This document shows positions 1-8,110 of a stretch of 29,160 nucleotides of DNA, one piece after another; the stretch's first letter is position 1, and each line of letters opens with the position of its first letter. Under the pieces are notes generated by a model. The model was not told where the DNA came from, did not search any database, and saw only the letters and a program-made list of their open reading frames with translations. Made by a program: the position numbers and the translations under genes. Source of the DNA: CAYPOY01 sp964412395 (GTDB lineage: Bacteria > Chloroflexota > Anaerolineae > B4-G1); NCBI GenBank assembly GCA_964412395.1, contig CAYPOY010000016.1, forward strand, positions 1 to 29,160. Direction: 5' to 3'.

Positions 1-307
1 GGGCCTCCTCGTAGGCCCAACGCAGGTTGGTCTGCTTGTCGGGCGGGAGGCCGTGCTCTTCGGGAACGAAGGTCTCGAAGGTCATGCGGGCCAGAATCTC
101 AAGGTCGCTCAACGTGCGCAGCACAGCCACGCGCCGCTGGGCCAGTTCGGCCAGGTGGCAGGTACAGGGGACGAGTTTGCCGAAGTCGGGATGGCCGACC
201 GGCACGTCCGCCCGCAGGTAACCGATCCCTTTGCAGATCGGGCAGGTCTCCTTCGCTTCCTGCTTCCTGCCTCCTGCTTCCTGCTTAGTGCTTGATGTAT
301 TCGCCAT
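1..307 (-). CDS. DnaC/DnaI-like helicase loader, 5' part only (runs off window)
   Basis: The first ~102 codons of an ATP-binding helicase-loader-like protein; the AAA+ domain lies beyond the window edge. Start chosen: the ATG at 305-307, inside the last codons of the DnaD-like gene, preceded by a GAAGGGAAG-type ribosome site. The start of the conserved part holds two cysteine pairs (CPIC near residue 23 and CTC near residue 46) that could bind zinc, then a run ending in a TFETF-like motif that in DnaC/IstB-type proteins precedes the ATPase domain. Residues 8-18 (KQEAGGRKQEA) are encoded by a 7-bp tandem repeat. The family call rests on this N-terminus plus the DnaB and DnaD-like neighbours. 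The Walker motifs cannot be seen, so loader function is inferred. Confidence 0.72.
   Translation of the reverse strand, partial: MANTSSTKQEAGGRKQEAKETCPICKGIGYLRADVPVGHPDFGKLVPCTCHLAELAQRRVAVLRTLSDLEILARMTFETFVPEEHGLPPDKQTNLRWAYEEA
255..282. repeat. 7-bp tandem tract, 4 units (GCTTCCT type)
   Basis: Units at 255, 262, 269 and 276. They lie between the DnaD-like stop codon (285-287) and the conserved part of the loader gene and encode part of its variable N-terminal tail. Confidence 0.85.
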
Positions 308-956
308 ACTTCCCTTCAATATCCCGTCGCCGCTCTGTTTCACGGGTGCGTCTGCTTTCTCCTCTCCCCTTGGTACGCCAGCGCTCCAGGATGGCGCGAA
401 TGTACTTCCAACTGTGCTTATTCAGCGACACCGCCTCGCGGAATGCATCCTCGATCCATTCGGCCGGGTAGGTCTGCTCCGCCTCACGCAGTTCGTCGGC
501 GATAAGCGGGGTGAGCAGGCCGATGTTCTGCTCGTAGAGGGTGAAGACGTTGGGCCGTCCAGCCGATTCGAGTTCGTCGGGCCACTCGCCACGTGCGATG
601 GCCTCGACTACGGCGCGTCCCTTGGGCGTGCTGGCGAAGTAGAGTTCCTCGGTCGTCCCTCCCGTGGTGGTCTCAACCCGCAGCAGCGTCCCACGCTCGA
701 CGGCGCGCTCCAATGCCCCGTTCAGCACCCCAGCGGGCACGACGCCCAGGCTGGAAGTGAGTACATGATCGGCAGCCAGGTCGGCCCGGCGGAGGTAGCG
801 CACTTTGCCCCGCTGCTGCCCCAGCCGCCACAGCACGTGCAGCGTAAGTTTGAGTTCGGCCAGATCGTCAATGAGTGGGATGAGTTCGGTGAAGACTGGC
901 TCTGGGATGCTGACGCTGTGGACTTGGCCAGAAGGAAAGCCGCTGAAGATTTTCAT
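285..956 (-). CDS. DnaD-domain replication protein
   Basis: A 223-residue protein. The N-terminal ~110 residues are winged-helix-like (basic, with DKxR-like helical segments and a short beta wing with the TTTGGTTEE stretch). The C-terminal half carries the DnaD/DnaB_2 signature: an acidic helix with WIEDAFREA, then KHSWKYIRAILERW near residues 178-195, the classic YIxxILxxW motif. It ends in a basic tail (RRTRETERRR). DnaD-type proteins remodel origin DNA and help bring the loader and replicative helicase to the origin in Gram-positive-type bacteria. It sits 27 bases after dnaB and its stop overlaps the start of the DnaC/DnaI-like gene, so the three look like one helicase-loading unit. No strong ribosome site precedes the ATG at 954-956. 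Function is inferred from the motif and the neighbours. Confidence 0.85.
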   Translation of the reverse strand: MKIFSGFPSGQVHSVSIPEPVFTELIPLIDDLAELKLTLHVLWRLGQQRGKVRYLRRADLAADHVLTSSLGVVPAGVLNGALERAVERGTLLRVETTTGGTTEELYFASTPKGRAVVEAIARGEWPDELESAGRPNVFTLYEQNIGLLTPLIADELREAEQTYPAEWIEDAFREAVSLNKHSWKYIRAILERWRTKGRGESRRTRETERRRDIEGKYGEYIKH

Positions 957-983
957 AGTTGGTCGTCAGGTAAGGCTCGACTG

Positions 984-2327
984 TCACGAGAACTCTACTG
1001 GCTGCTGGCGCGTAGCGGCATCGAGGAACTGGGCGAGGCGCTCGCGGAAGAAGAGCTGTACCACGCCGGTGGGGCCGTTGCGATGCTTCCTTACCAGGAT
1101 GTCGGCGATGTGCTGCTTCTCGGTTTCGGGGTGGTACAACTCGTCGCGGTAGATAAACATCACCACGTCCGCGTCCTGCTCCAGAGATCCCGATTCGCGC
1201 AGGTCCGCCAACACCGGCCGCTTGTCGCTGCGCTGCTCTACAGCGCGGGAGAGTTGGGAGGCAGCCACCACGGGCAGGTCCAGCTCCCGCGCCAGTGCCT
1301 TGATCGAGCGGGAGATGTAGGAGACCTCCTGCACCCGGTTCTCGGAGCGGACGTCCCCGGTCATCAACTGCAGGTAATCCACGAGGATGAGGTCAAGCCC
1401 ATGCTCGGCGTGGAGACGGCGGGCCTTGGTGCGCAGTTGCAGGGCCGAGATGGAGGGGGTGTCGTCAATGAAGATGGGAAGGTCGGCGAGTTTGCCGGTG
1501 GCCTGGACAAAGAGGGGCCATTCCTCCTCCCGCAGGTCGCCCAGCCGCAACCGCTGGGCATCAATCCCGGTTTCGGCGGCTACCAGGCGCTGCACGATCT
1601 GCTCGGCTGACATCTCCAGGCTGAAGACGGCGATGTGCTGGCCGTAGCGGGCGGCATTACGCGCAAAGGAGAGGCACAGGCTGGTCTTGCCGACCGATGG
1701 TCTGGCGGCGACGATGACGAAGTCAGAGCGTTGTAGTCCGCCCAACAGCCGGTCGAGGTCAATAAAGCCGGTGGGCACGCCCAGTGGTTCGCCCCGGTGG
1801 GCATAGAGGTACTCGATGCGGTCGTAGTAGCGGCGGATGACATCCTGGATAGGGGCCAGATCCCGGGTGATGCGGCGCTGGGAGACGCTGAAGAGCGCCT
1901 GCTCGGCCTGGTCAATGGTCTGGTCTATGTCTTCGACTTCCTGGTAGGCCAGTTGGGCGATCTGGCTGGCTGTGCTGATCAGACGCCGGCGAATGGCAGC
2001 GTGTTCGACGATATGGCCGTAGGCTTCGACGTGGATGGCGCTCGGAACGACGTTGATGAGGCGCGTGATGTAGGCTATGCCGCCAATTTCCTCCAGTTGC
2101 TCCCGTCGCTCCAGTTCGTCACACAGCGTGACGAAGTCAATGGGCTCACGTCGCTCGTGGAGCGCAAAAATGGCCTCGTAAACCCAATCATTTTTCTGGA
2201 TATAGAAATCCTCTCCCTGCAAGAAGGGGGAAACACGAAACAACGCTTCGGGATCAATGAGGAGAGAACCAAGGATTGCCTCCTCAGCCTCAACGTTGTG
2301 AGGGATCATCTTGTCAGGGATTGCCAT
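984..2327 (-). CDS. dnaB: Replicative DNA helicase DnaB
   Basis: A 447-residue hexameric 5'-3' replicative helicase that unwinds DNA at the fork. The N-terminal domain opens with the family signature PHNVEAEEAILGSLLID near residue 9. The RecA-like ATPase domain follows: Walker A AARPSVGKTSL near residue 210, Walker B LDLILVDYLQLM near residue 310, the SRAVEQRSDKRP segment near residue 360, and the arginine-rich end with VRKHRNGPTG. Length is normal for the family and no intein is present. Start: ATG at 2325-2327, preceded by GAAGAGAT. It follows the BFN-domain gene by 37 bases and precedes the DnaD-like gene, suggesting one transcript from the promoter at 2891-2920. Confidence 0.97.
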   Translation of the reverse strand: MAIPDKMIPHNVEAEEAILGSLLIDPEALFRVSPFLQGEDFYIQKNDWVYEAIFALHERREPIDFVTLCDELERREQLEEIGGIAYITRLINVVPSAIHVEAYGHIVEHAAIRRRLISTASQIAQLAYQEVEDIDQTIDQAEQALFSVSQRRITRDLAPIQDVIRRYYDRIEYLYAHRGEPLGVPTGFIDLDRLLGGLQRSDFVIVAARPSVGKTSLCLSFARNAARYGQHIAVFSLEMSAEQIVQRLVAAETGIDAQRLRLGDLREEEWPLFVQATGKLADLPIFIDDTPSISALQLRTKARRLHAEHGLDLILVDYLQLMTGDVRSENRVQEVSYISRSIKALARELDLPVVAASQLSRAVEQRSDKRPVLADLRESGSLEQDADVVMFIYRDELYHPETEKQHIADILVRKHRNGPTGVVQLFFRERLAQFLDAATRQQPVEFS

Positions 2328-2364
2328 ATCTCTTCATCCGTAGATCTTGAATCACCATCTTAAT

Positions 2365-2856
2365 CTATTGTACGGGCAAGTCACCCAGGTCGAGGCTGTT
2401 AATGAAGTCACGAAAGGCCGACATCTCTTCATCCTCCATTTCCTCGGTGACGTCTGTCTCTGGGATGATGCCGGCTTGCGCCATAACGTCTTCCTCAACC
2501 AGGATGGGGGCGTTGACACGCACCGCCAGAGCGATGGCGTCGGAGGGGCGAGAATCAATCTTCACCTGCCGCCCGTTCAGACTCACGGTGATGTAAGCGT
2601 AGAAGGTGTCGTTATGCAAGTCGTTCACGGTGACGTAGGAGACCTCACCGCCCATCTCAGTGATGACGTTGTTGAGCAGGTCGTGGGTTAGAGGGCGGGC
2701 GACCTCGATGTTTCGCAGCCGGAGGGCGATGGCCTCTGCCTCATAAGATCCGATCCAGATAGGCAGGTATCGCTCGGCGTCGATCTCCTTGAGGATGATC
2801 ACGCGGTGCTCCGACATCAAGCTTGCCCGGATGCTATCTATCTTTACCTCAATCAT
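2365..2856 (-). CDS. Bifunctional nuclease (BFN/DUF151) domain protein
   Basis: A 163-residue protein. Residues ~1-135 match the BFN (DUF151) fold: VILKEIDAERYLPIWIG near residue 20, EAEAIALRLRNIEVARPLTHDLL near residue 40, then the signature SRPSDAIALAVRVNAPILV near residue 102. The C-terminal ~30 residues are acidic (TEEMEDEEMSAFRDFINSLDLGDL), as in many bacterial members. Plant relatives have reported RNase/DNase activity; the bacterial role is not settled, so nuclease activity is only a family-based statement. The ATG at 2854-2856 has a strong site (CAGGAGGCGG) and it is the first gene after the promoter at 2891-2920. Confidence 0.9.
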   Translation of the reverse strand: MIEVKIDSIRASLMSEHRVIILKEIDAERYLPIWIGSYEAEAIALRLRNIEVARPLTHDLLNNVITEMGGEVSYVTVNDLHNDTFYAYITVSLNGRQVKIDSRPSDAIALAVRVNAPILVEEDVMAQAGIIPETDVTEEMEDEEMSAFRDFINSLDLGDLPVQ

Positions 2857-2890
2857 TGTCCGCCTCCTGACAGGGGCTGTATCTAGTTGG

Positions 2891-2920
2891 ATTATACCAC
2901 TGACCTGTGGCAGATGGCAA
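2891..2920 (-). promoter_or_regulatory. Sigma-70-type promoter for BFN-dnaB-dnaD-loader operon
   Basis: On the minus strand, TTGCCA (2915-2920) is followed after 18 bases by a perfect TATAAT (2891-2896). The start codon of the BFN gene lies about 35 bases downstream with a good ribosome site between. No other good promoter was seen before dnaB. Confidence 0.72.
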
Positions 2921-2927
2921 GTGGGCG

Positions 2928-2969
2928 GATTGGAGATGGGGGGTTAAAGATGGGAGATTACGGATTTGA
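2928..2969. repeat. Degenerate 7-bp tract in intergenic space (6 units)
   Basis: Units of the GATTGGA / GATGGGA type in 7-base register, lying between the glycosyltransferase operon end (3022) and the BFN-dnaB promoter. The rest of the 165-base gap (2857-3021) has no clear terminator. Confidence 0.6.
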
Positions 2970-3021
2970 TGTTATAATGATGGCCTCCTATGGCTGCCGC
3001 CGGAGAGTGGGCGGGTGGGTA

Positions 3022-4989
3022 CTACTTGCTACCGGCTATGTATGCGTTATCGGGCAGTGATTCGCCTTGCGGTGTTGTGGCGGGCAGACGCTCGCCGGTG
3101 ACCCAGTTGTAGACCCCGATCCGTATCTCGTATTGATCTGGGGGCATTTGTTCTGGTAACGAGATGGTACGTTGTTCGCGGATTGTGTCGCCTGGCTGCC
3201 AGACGGCCAGAGGTAGTGTGCCCTGCCAGGCGTCGCCATCGGCCTGGGCGATGGGGGGCTGACCGGCCAGGCCCAGGTGAGCGAAGATGATGTCGTGGGG
3301 CTGGGCCGCCGACAGACTGAGCCAGGTCAGGGTAAGGTCTAACTGCCCGGACTGCAAGTCGGCCTGGGCCGCCTGGAGGCAAAGCGTCTGTCCAAAGACC
3401 GCCAGCCGGCAATCTGAGGCTGGGTCAATGGGTGTGGCGGATAGAGCGGAGGTGACGGCACCGGCCCGCTGGAGTGCGAAGGTGCCACCAAGGCGGTAGC
3501 GCGACAGGTAGACCGCGTCCATCTGGTGGGCCAGTTGATAGAGTTGATCGGGTGGGGTGATAACTCCCCGCAGGTCTATCTGATAAGGCCCGCCGTCGCG
3601 GGCTTCGATATCTATCCAGGGCATGCTACACGAGGTGGTGTGGGGACGTTGGCCTGTGGCAATGGCTGGGAAAGCCCCCAGGTCCACGGAAGCAGGGGCC
3701 AGGGTTATACCCCAGTAGCCCAGGGGGTAAGGGGGGCGTTTGGCTGCGTAGCGGTCGGGGAAGTTGACGAAGAGCATGCGAGCTTCTCCGGCCTGAGCGA
3801 CCCGAATCAGTTCGTCCAGGTGGGCGATGCCGACGGTGTACATCCGCTGAAAGCCGGTCAGCAGCAGGCTGCTCTGGAGGGCGATGAGGCCGAGCAGCAC
3901 GGCCCCCCCGGTCCGCCACAGGCGACGGAAAGAAACCGGGTTTTTTCCGAAAAACCCGGTTTCTAATCCTGGCAGGAGTACGCACGCCCACAGCAATGCC
4001 ACGCCTGGACTGGAGTAGTAAAACAACCGGGAGCCCAGGCTCACGTAACTGTACCGCAACCCGACGGCGGAGGGTGCGATCCCCAGCAAGGCCCAGGCCA
4101 GCCCGAGCAGAACTTGACGGCCCCGTCCCGTGCGCCACGAAGCGACGAGGAACCCGCCAAGAGTCAGCCCTGCCAGCGCCAGCAGTACTCCTGGCGCAAC
4201 GGTCTGACCGGGCTCATAGCCGGCCGTCCGTCCGAGCAGGGGAAATATGAGGCCCTGGAGGAAGTACAGCGCTATCGGTTTTTCGAAGGTCAGGGCAGTG
4301 TAGCCGGCTTCGCGGGGGATTCGGAGCCATAGCAGCCCAAACCCTCCCGCGATGAGAGGATAGGCCAGGGCCAGCCATCGGACTGCTCTACTATTGCTTT
4401 GTCGGCGCAGTACCCACTCCATGAGCAGGGGCAGGACAGCCAAAGCTGCTGCGCCTTCTTGGACAGTAAGGGCCGCCAGGAAAAGCAACAGGCTGAGGCC
4501 AGCAGCCAAGCGATGACCCGCTTGCTGGCGACGGGCCTCGAAGTAGGCCAGCCAGGCTCCATTTTGCAACGCCGCCGCCAGCGGTTGCGCAGGCGCGGCC
4601 CACGCCACTGCCTGGTACGAGAAAGGATACCAGGCTACCAACCCTCCCACCGCCAGGGCTGTCCAACCTCCCAGCCCCAGACGACAGCTTAGCCCATAGG
4701 CGAGGGCCACGTTGAGCAAATGCCACCCAATCTGGGCAGCGTGCAACATGGGAGCTGCGAGGGAATTATCCGGCCTCAGAAAAAGATGGTTGTAGAGCAT
4801 CAGCGCCGGCCGGTAGAAGTGATAGTCGGGCATCGGTCTGATGAGCTCGCTAATTGATCGCCCCACCACGCGGCTATACCAGAGGGGATCATCCCATATA
4901 AAGCCAAAGTCCAGGGCATGGGCGTAGAGCCCGGCTGTGGCTAACAGGAGGAACAGCATTGCGAATTGCGAATTGCGGGTTCGGTGCAT
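3022..4989 (-). CDS. GT-C-fold membrane glycosyltransferase-like protein, one C-terminal beta-sandwich module
   Basis: A 655-residue polytopic membrane protein. Residues ~10-25 form the first membrane span, followed by an outside loop with FIWDDPLWY (Asp33-Asp34), placed like the catalytic acidic pair of GT-C enzymes, and FYRPALMLYNHLF, similar in style to TMTC/ArnT-like proteins. About ten hydrophobic spans follow to residue ~390. The last ~130 residues are soluble and end in a beta-sandwich module (LDLTLTWLSL ... IRIGVYNWVTGERLP), shared with the upstream genes. Probable role: transfer of a sugar from a lipid-phosphate donor outside the cell; substrate unknown. It starts 9 bases after the preceding gene and is the last gene of the operon. 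Residues 2-11 come from a 7-bp repeat and residues ~342-352 from a 34-bp palindrome. Confidence 0.75.
   Translation of the reverse strand: MHRTRNSQFAMLFLLLATAGLYAHALDFGFIWDDPLWYSRVVGRSISELIRPMPDYHFYRPALMLYNHLFLRPDNSLAAPMLHAAQIGWHLLNVALAYGLSCRLGLGGWTALAVGGLVAWYPFSYQAVAWAAPAQPLAAALQNGAWLAYFEARRQQAGHRLAAGLSLLLFLAALTVQEGAAALAVLPLLMEWVLRRQSNSRAVRWLALAYPLIAGGFGLLWLRIPREAGYTALTFEKPIALYFLQGLIFPLLGRTAGYEPGQTVAPGVLLALAGLTLGGFLVASWRTGRGRQVLLGLAWALLGIAPSAVGLRYSYVSLGSRLFYYSSPGVALLWACVLLPGLETGFFGKNPVSFRRLWRTGGAVLLGLIALQSSLLLTGFQRMYTVGIAHLDELIRVAQAGEARMLFVNFPDRYAAKRPPYPLGYWGITLAPASVDLGAFPAIATGQRPHTTSCSMPWIDIEARDGGPYQIDLRGVITPPDQLYQLAHQMDAVYLSRYRLGGTFALQRAGAVTSALSATPIDPASDCRLAVFGQTLCLQAAQADLQSGQLDLTLTWLSLSAAQPHDIIFAHLGLAGQPPIAQADGDAWQGTLPLAVWQPGDTIREQRTISLPEQMPPDQYEIRIGVYNWVTGERLPATTPQGESLPDNAYIAGSK
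3931..3964. repeat. 34-bp perfect palindrome inside coding sequence
   Basis: Arms AGAAACCGGGTTTTT (3931-3945) and its exact reverse complement (3950-3964) flank a 4-base loop TCCG. It lies in frame inside the GT-C gene and encodes GFFGKNPVSF, in a hydrophilic stretch between membrane spans. It is not followed by a U-run and lies mid-gene, so a terminator is unlikely. Confidence 0.9.
4956..4983. repeat. 7-bp tract (GAATTGC type), 4 units
   Basis: Units GCATTGC, GAATTGC, GAATTGC, GGGTTCG. Encodes residues ~3-11 (RTRNSQFA) of the last GT-C protein, directly after its start codon. Confidence 0.85.
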
Positions 4990-4998
4990 GGGCTGGCC

Positions 4999-6223
4999 TC
5001 AACGCTCGAGGATGGTCATGGCTGTTGGTAGCAGGACGAAGGTCTCTCCTTCTTCCATTGGCACCCGCTCCATAGTGGCAGGGTCGTACAATCCTACCTC
5101 GATGCGGACTGGGCCAACGTAGGGTTCGCGGAAGGTCATCACGTGCCGGTCGGTGATGATCTCGCCGGGGACCCAACCGAGGGTAGGACGGGTGCCTTCG
5201 GCGGGCGGGCCGTCGTGCTGGCCCACCATGTGACCGTCGGCGGCCAGGATGTGGGTGAATACGGTGTAGTCGGTACCGGCTATTCCCTCCAGAGCCTGCC
5301 AGTAGAGGGTGAGGGTGATCGGTTCGGCGGCGGTGAATGTCTGGGGGGGGAGGTCGTAGCCGATGAACCGGGCGACCTGGCCGAAGCGGACATCCAGTGG
5401 GTAGGCGATGGCAGGTGGAGTGAAGGCGTGTTCCTGGGCAATAATTTCGATCCGTCCCAGCGTCAGGCGTTGGTTCCCCAGGGTGAGGACCACGTCCGCT
5501 GGCCCTTCAGCGGCAGTGGGAGGTACCACCAGCCGGCGGTGCTCGATGACCATTTCCCCGGCCTGCCAGCGGTCTGTCGGGTAGCGGCCCAGTGCCGGTG
5601 CGGATTCGACAGCGCTTATTTCCTGGTCGGCTTGTACCATGGCCAGCCGGGGGCGCAGCGCTGGGAGAGGCGAACGTGTTGCCTGCCAGTGCAGGGTGGC
5701 GAAGAGGGATTGACCCGGACTGAGCGTAGAGTGGTCTAGCGAGGCCCCTATAAGCTGCAGGCCAGCCGCCAGATCGGCCGGCTGCGGAAGTGGCGGTGGC
5801 CCGTTCGTCGTCCTGTAGGGGTTACCAGTTATGCCCACCGGGGCTGTCAGGTGAACGGTGGCCAGGTTCTTCCATTGCCCCTGGGGGGCACCCTGGTCAT
5901 CCAGCAGATCCAGTGGGCGCGGGCCGCTTTCCGTTTGCTCGTAGAGGCCGAGGGTCAGCGTGTAGGTCAGGGGAGGGGTCCCTGGTGGGATGGGCAGTAC
6001 GTGGTAGGTTGTTATCTCATGCTCCTCCGGCCAGAGGTCGGTGGGACGACCTTGCCCGTCGAGCAGCAGGCTGTCGAGGATAGCCAGCGGCCAGCCATCA
6101 ACGTCTAGCAAGCGGATCGTCAGACCGTAGCGCTGAACCCCTCCCTCCCGGGACTCTCCCCCTGGTAGGGGGGGCTGGTGGGGACTGGTACGTGACGTAT
6201 TCACGCTGGACGTCTCCCCCCCA
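4999..6223 (-). CDS. C-terminal part of GT39-like glycosyltransferase: beta-sandwich modules (separated from N-part by N-gap)
   Basis: This reading frame is all soluble beta-sandwich: one module partly lost in the gap (RYGLTIRLLDVDG ... TLTLGLYEQ), a middle module (SLFATLHWQAT ... ADVVLTLGNQ), and a final complete one (ITLTLYWQAL, YTVFTHILAADGH, RPTLGWVPGEIITDR, RIEVGLYDPATMERVP). It lacks any membrane domain or signal peptide. An ATG at 6204 exists, but the first codons encode a C-rich repeat peptide (PPLPGGESREGG), not a natural start. The gene at 6234-8110 ends in the matching first strand (LALRWHLHA). I therefore read 4999-8110 as one gene of about 1037 codons whose frame is lost at the gap. 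Confidence 0.75.
6137..6174. repeat. C-rich hairpin element (ESREGG variant)
   Basis: C-runs and G-runs that can pair around CTGGTA. On the coding strand it reads PPLPGGESREGG, in the same frame as the other C-rich elements. Confidence 0.65.
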
Positions 6224-6233
6224 NNNNNNNNNN
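6224..6233. other. Scaffold gap (10 N) beside long G/C homopolymers
   Basis: Ten N bases stand between a C-run and 12 G (6234-6245). A further C8/G25 run lies at 6277-6309. True gap length is unknown, so no frame conclusion can be drawn across it. The flanks look like collapsed C-rich hairpin elements. Confidence 0.98.
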
Positions 6234-8110
6234 GGGGGGGGGGGGCGCTGGTTCGTGCTGCTCTCGGGGGGGCGCGCCCCCCCCGGGGGGGGGGGGGGGG
6301 GGGGGGGGGCGTGTAGGTGCCAGCGGAGTGCCAGCGTCAACGCAGTGTCGGCCGGCGCCTCGGCCTCAACCCAGCCCTGAGTCAGTATGAGAGGTCCGAA
6401 ATGCCCATCAAGCGGGGCTGGCGTTGGCGGCTCGACCGGACGGTCCAGGTGGTACGTGCTGACAAAGGGGCCATCGAAGCTCCTGCGAGTGGTCAAGGTT
6501 CCCGCTTTCTCCAGCGCGAAGGGAATTATTCTCTGTTGGGTTGTGCCAATCCCCTCCCAGTAGCCCATTGCGAAGGCCCGCTGCCGGTCGGCTGTCCAGC
6601 GGGCTAGGTCGGCCCACATCCTGTCCTCCTCGGACAGCCTGGGCATCTCGATAGGAGCTTTGCCATGGTAGACAAAAGTGAGCGACCAGTCGCCGTCCGG
6701 GATCAGGACCAGATCGTTTGGCCCGGCCTCCTCCTCCAGGTAGCGGGCCACGCCACGCACGTCATCTTTGGCAAGCGCCGGATCGAAGAAGTAGGCCCTC
6801 AGCCCCAGGAGGGAGATCAGGAGCAGGCTGATTGCCAGCGTGGTACGCGATGCGTGAAACGTGAAACGTGAAACGTGATGCGTGAAACGTGAAACGTGAT
6901 GCGTGAAACGTGAAACGTGAGGCGTGATGCGTGAAACGTGAAACGTGATGCGTGAAACGTGAAATGTGAAACGTGATGCGTGTTGCGTGAAACGTGATGC
7001 GTCGGGGGTTTGGGATTTGGGTTTTGAGGGATGGATGGCGTAGGCAACCAGGAGGGTCAGGCCCGGGGCATAGAGTGCGATGTAGCGGGGATGAGAGAAG
7101 GGGCGCACGATCCAGACGAGGAGCGCGGAACCCAGCGGGATGAGCCAGTGGGCTGCCAGGCGGGCTACAGGGCGACGGGTGGTGGGTTGGGCGAGCCGGA
7201 GGAGCAGGAGCACGGCCAGGAACAGGACGGTGATGCCCGCCAGTAGCTGCATAGCAGGGCGTCCCACCGCGCCAGCCAGACCCGTCAGGTGAAAGACCCA
7301 GATCTGAGCGAGCAGATAATTTAAAGGGGGAAGATGAGCTAAAGCTGTGCCAGCCTGCGCCTCGGCCTGGACGGCTGTCCAGTGGGCGAGGACTGCGATC
7401 AGCCAGGGTAAGCTGGCGAGTCCCACCAGGAGTTGCGTGATCCACCAACTGCGCAGGTCGGCCCATCGCTTCTTTCTCCAGAAAGCCAGGAATGACCAGC
7501 TTCCCGCGTAGGCTATGAGGAAGAGGACTACGTAGTGTAGGTAGAGCCCAGACACCTCAACGGTGCCCAGGAGCAGCCAGGTGGCACGGCGGTGAGGGCC
7601 GGGCTTCTGGGTCAACTCGTGCGTGATGGCTAGCAGGGCCAGGTAGACCAGGGGGAGCAGGGCGTAGGCGCGAATCTCCTGGGCATAGATGACTGACAGA
7701 GGGGATAGCGCGGTGAGCAAGGCAGCGACCCGGGCGGTGGGCCGGCCTATCCAGCGACGGGCGACCACATAGATGACCACAACCTGCAAGAGGCTGGACA
7801 GCACTGAGAAGAAACGGGCACTGAAGATATTGGTGTCCGTCAGCGCGACCCAGGCTTTGAGCAAGAAGAAGTAAAGGGGGGGGTGAATGTTGGCTGCCCG
7901 GTTGGCGACGATCTCGGCCAGGCTGGAGGTGGCCAGGTGGAGGCTGATTCCTTCGTCTACCCAGATGCTCTGGGCATCCAGGCGGTATAGGCGAAGGGCG
8001 AAGGCGAGGAGCAGAAGCCCGATCTCAAATGACCAATGACCGGTGAACAATGCACGGGCAGTAAGTTGCAGGTTCGAGGTTCGGGTTTCGGGATTCTGGG
8101 TGCGGCTCAT
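6234..8110 (-). CDS. GT39/ArnT-like polytopic glycosyltransferase, N-terminal part
   Basis: Residues ~25-45 form the first membrane span, followed by IWVDEGISLHL (Asp52-Glu53), the acidic pair typical of GT39/PMT_2 enzymes, then ANIHPPLYFFLLKAW and YAQEIRAYAL, both usual in this family. About ten more spans run to residue ~350. Residues ~365-421 (peptide unit HVSRFTF) are encoded by the longest 7-bp tract in the window, set in a loop before the last span. A soluble region then leads into a beta-sandwich strand (LALRWHLHA) that is cut by poly-G and the N-gap. Likely transfers a sugar from a polyprenyl-phosphate donor at the outer membrane face; acceptor unknown. Start ATG 8108-8110 overlaps the previous stop by 4 bases. 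The C-terminus continues at 6223-4999 in another frame. Confidence 0.82.
6847..7000. repeat. 7-bp tract, 22 units (GTGAAAC / GTGATGC)
   Basis: 154 bases in perfect 7-base register with two main unit types. Encodes a 7-residue-period peptide (HVSRFTF type) in the GT39-like protein. Confidence 0.97.
7009..7029. repeat. 7-bp tract, 3 units (TTTGGGA type)
   Basis: A second unit family directly beside the 22-unit tract; encodes the PSKPKSQ segment before the HVSRFT repeats. The same unit type occurs at 17076-17094 and 19669-19703. Confidence 0.7.
8064..8098. repeat. 7-bp tract, 5 units (GGTTCGA type), with a second short tract at 8027-8052
   Basis: Encodes residues ~5-15 (NPETRTSNLQL) of the GT39-like protein. 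The neighbouring AATGACC / GAACAAT-like units encode the ALFTGHWSFEI part before the first membrane span. Confidence 0.8.

Noticed and set aside
231..1610. Long plus-strand open frame over the dnaD-dnaB region
   Set aside because: It is the mirror of real minus-strand genes with clear DnaB and DnaD motifs. Its own protein shows no recognisable domain.
2970..2980. TATAAT on the plus strand as a promoter
   Set aside because: No suitable -35 at the right distance and no plus-strand gene downstream.
3931..3964. Intrinsic transcription terminator
   Set aside because: Strong stem, but mid-gene, without a following U-run, and the reading frame passes through intact.
4999..6204. Stand-alone soluble 401-residue protein
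   Set aside because: Its first codons are a repeat peptide and the first module is incomplete. It is better explained as the end of the gene broken at the N-gap.
6847..7000. CRISPR array
   Set aside because: Units are 7 bases with no unique spacers and no cas genes nearby. It is a simple tandem tract inside a gene.
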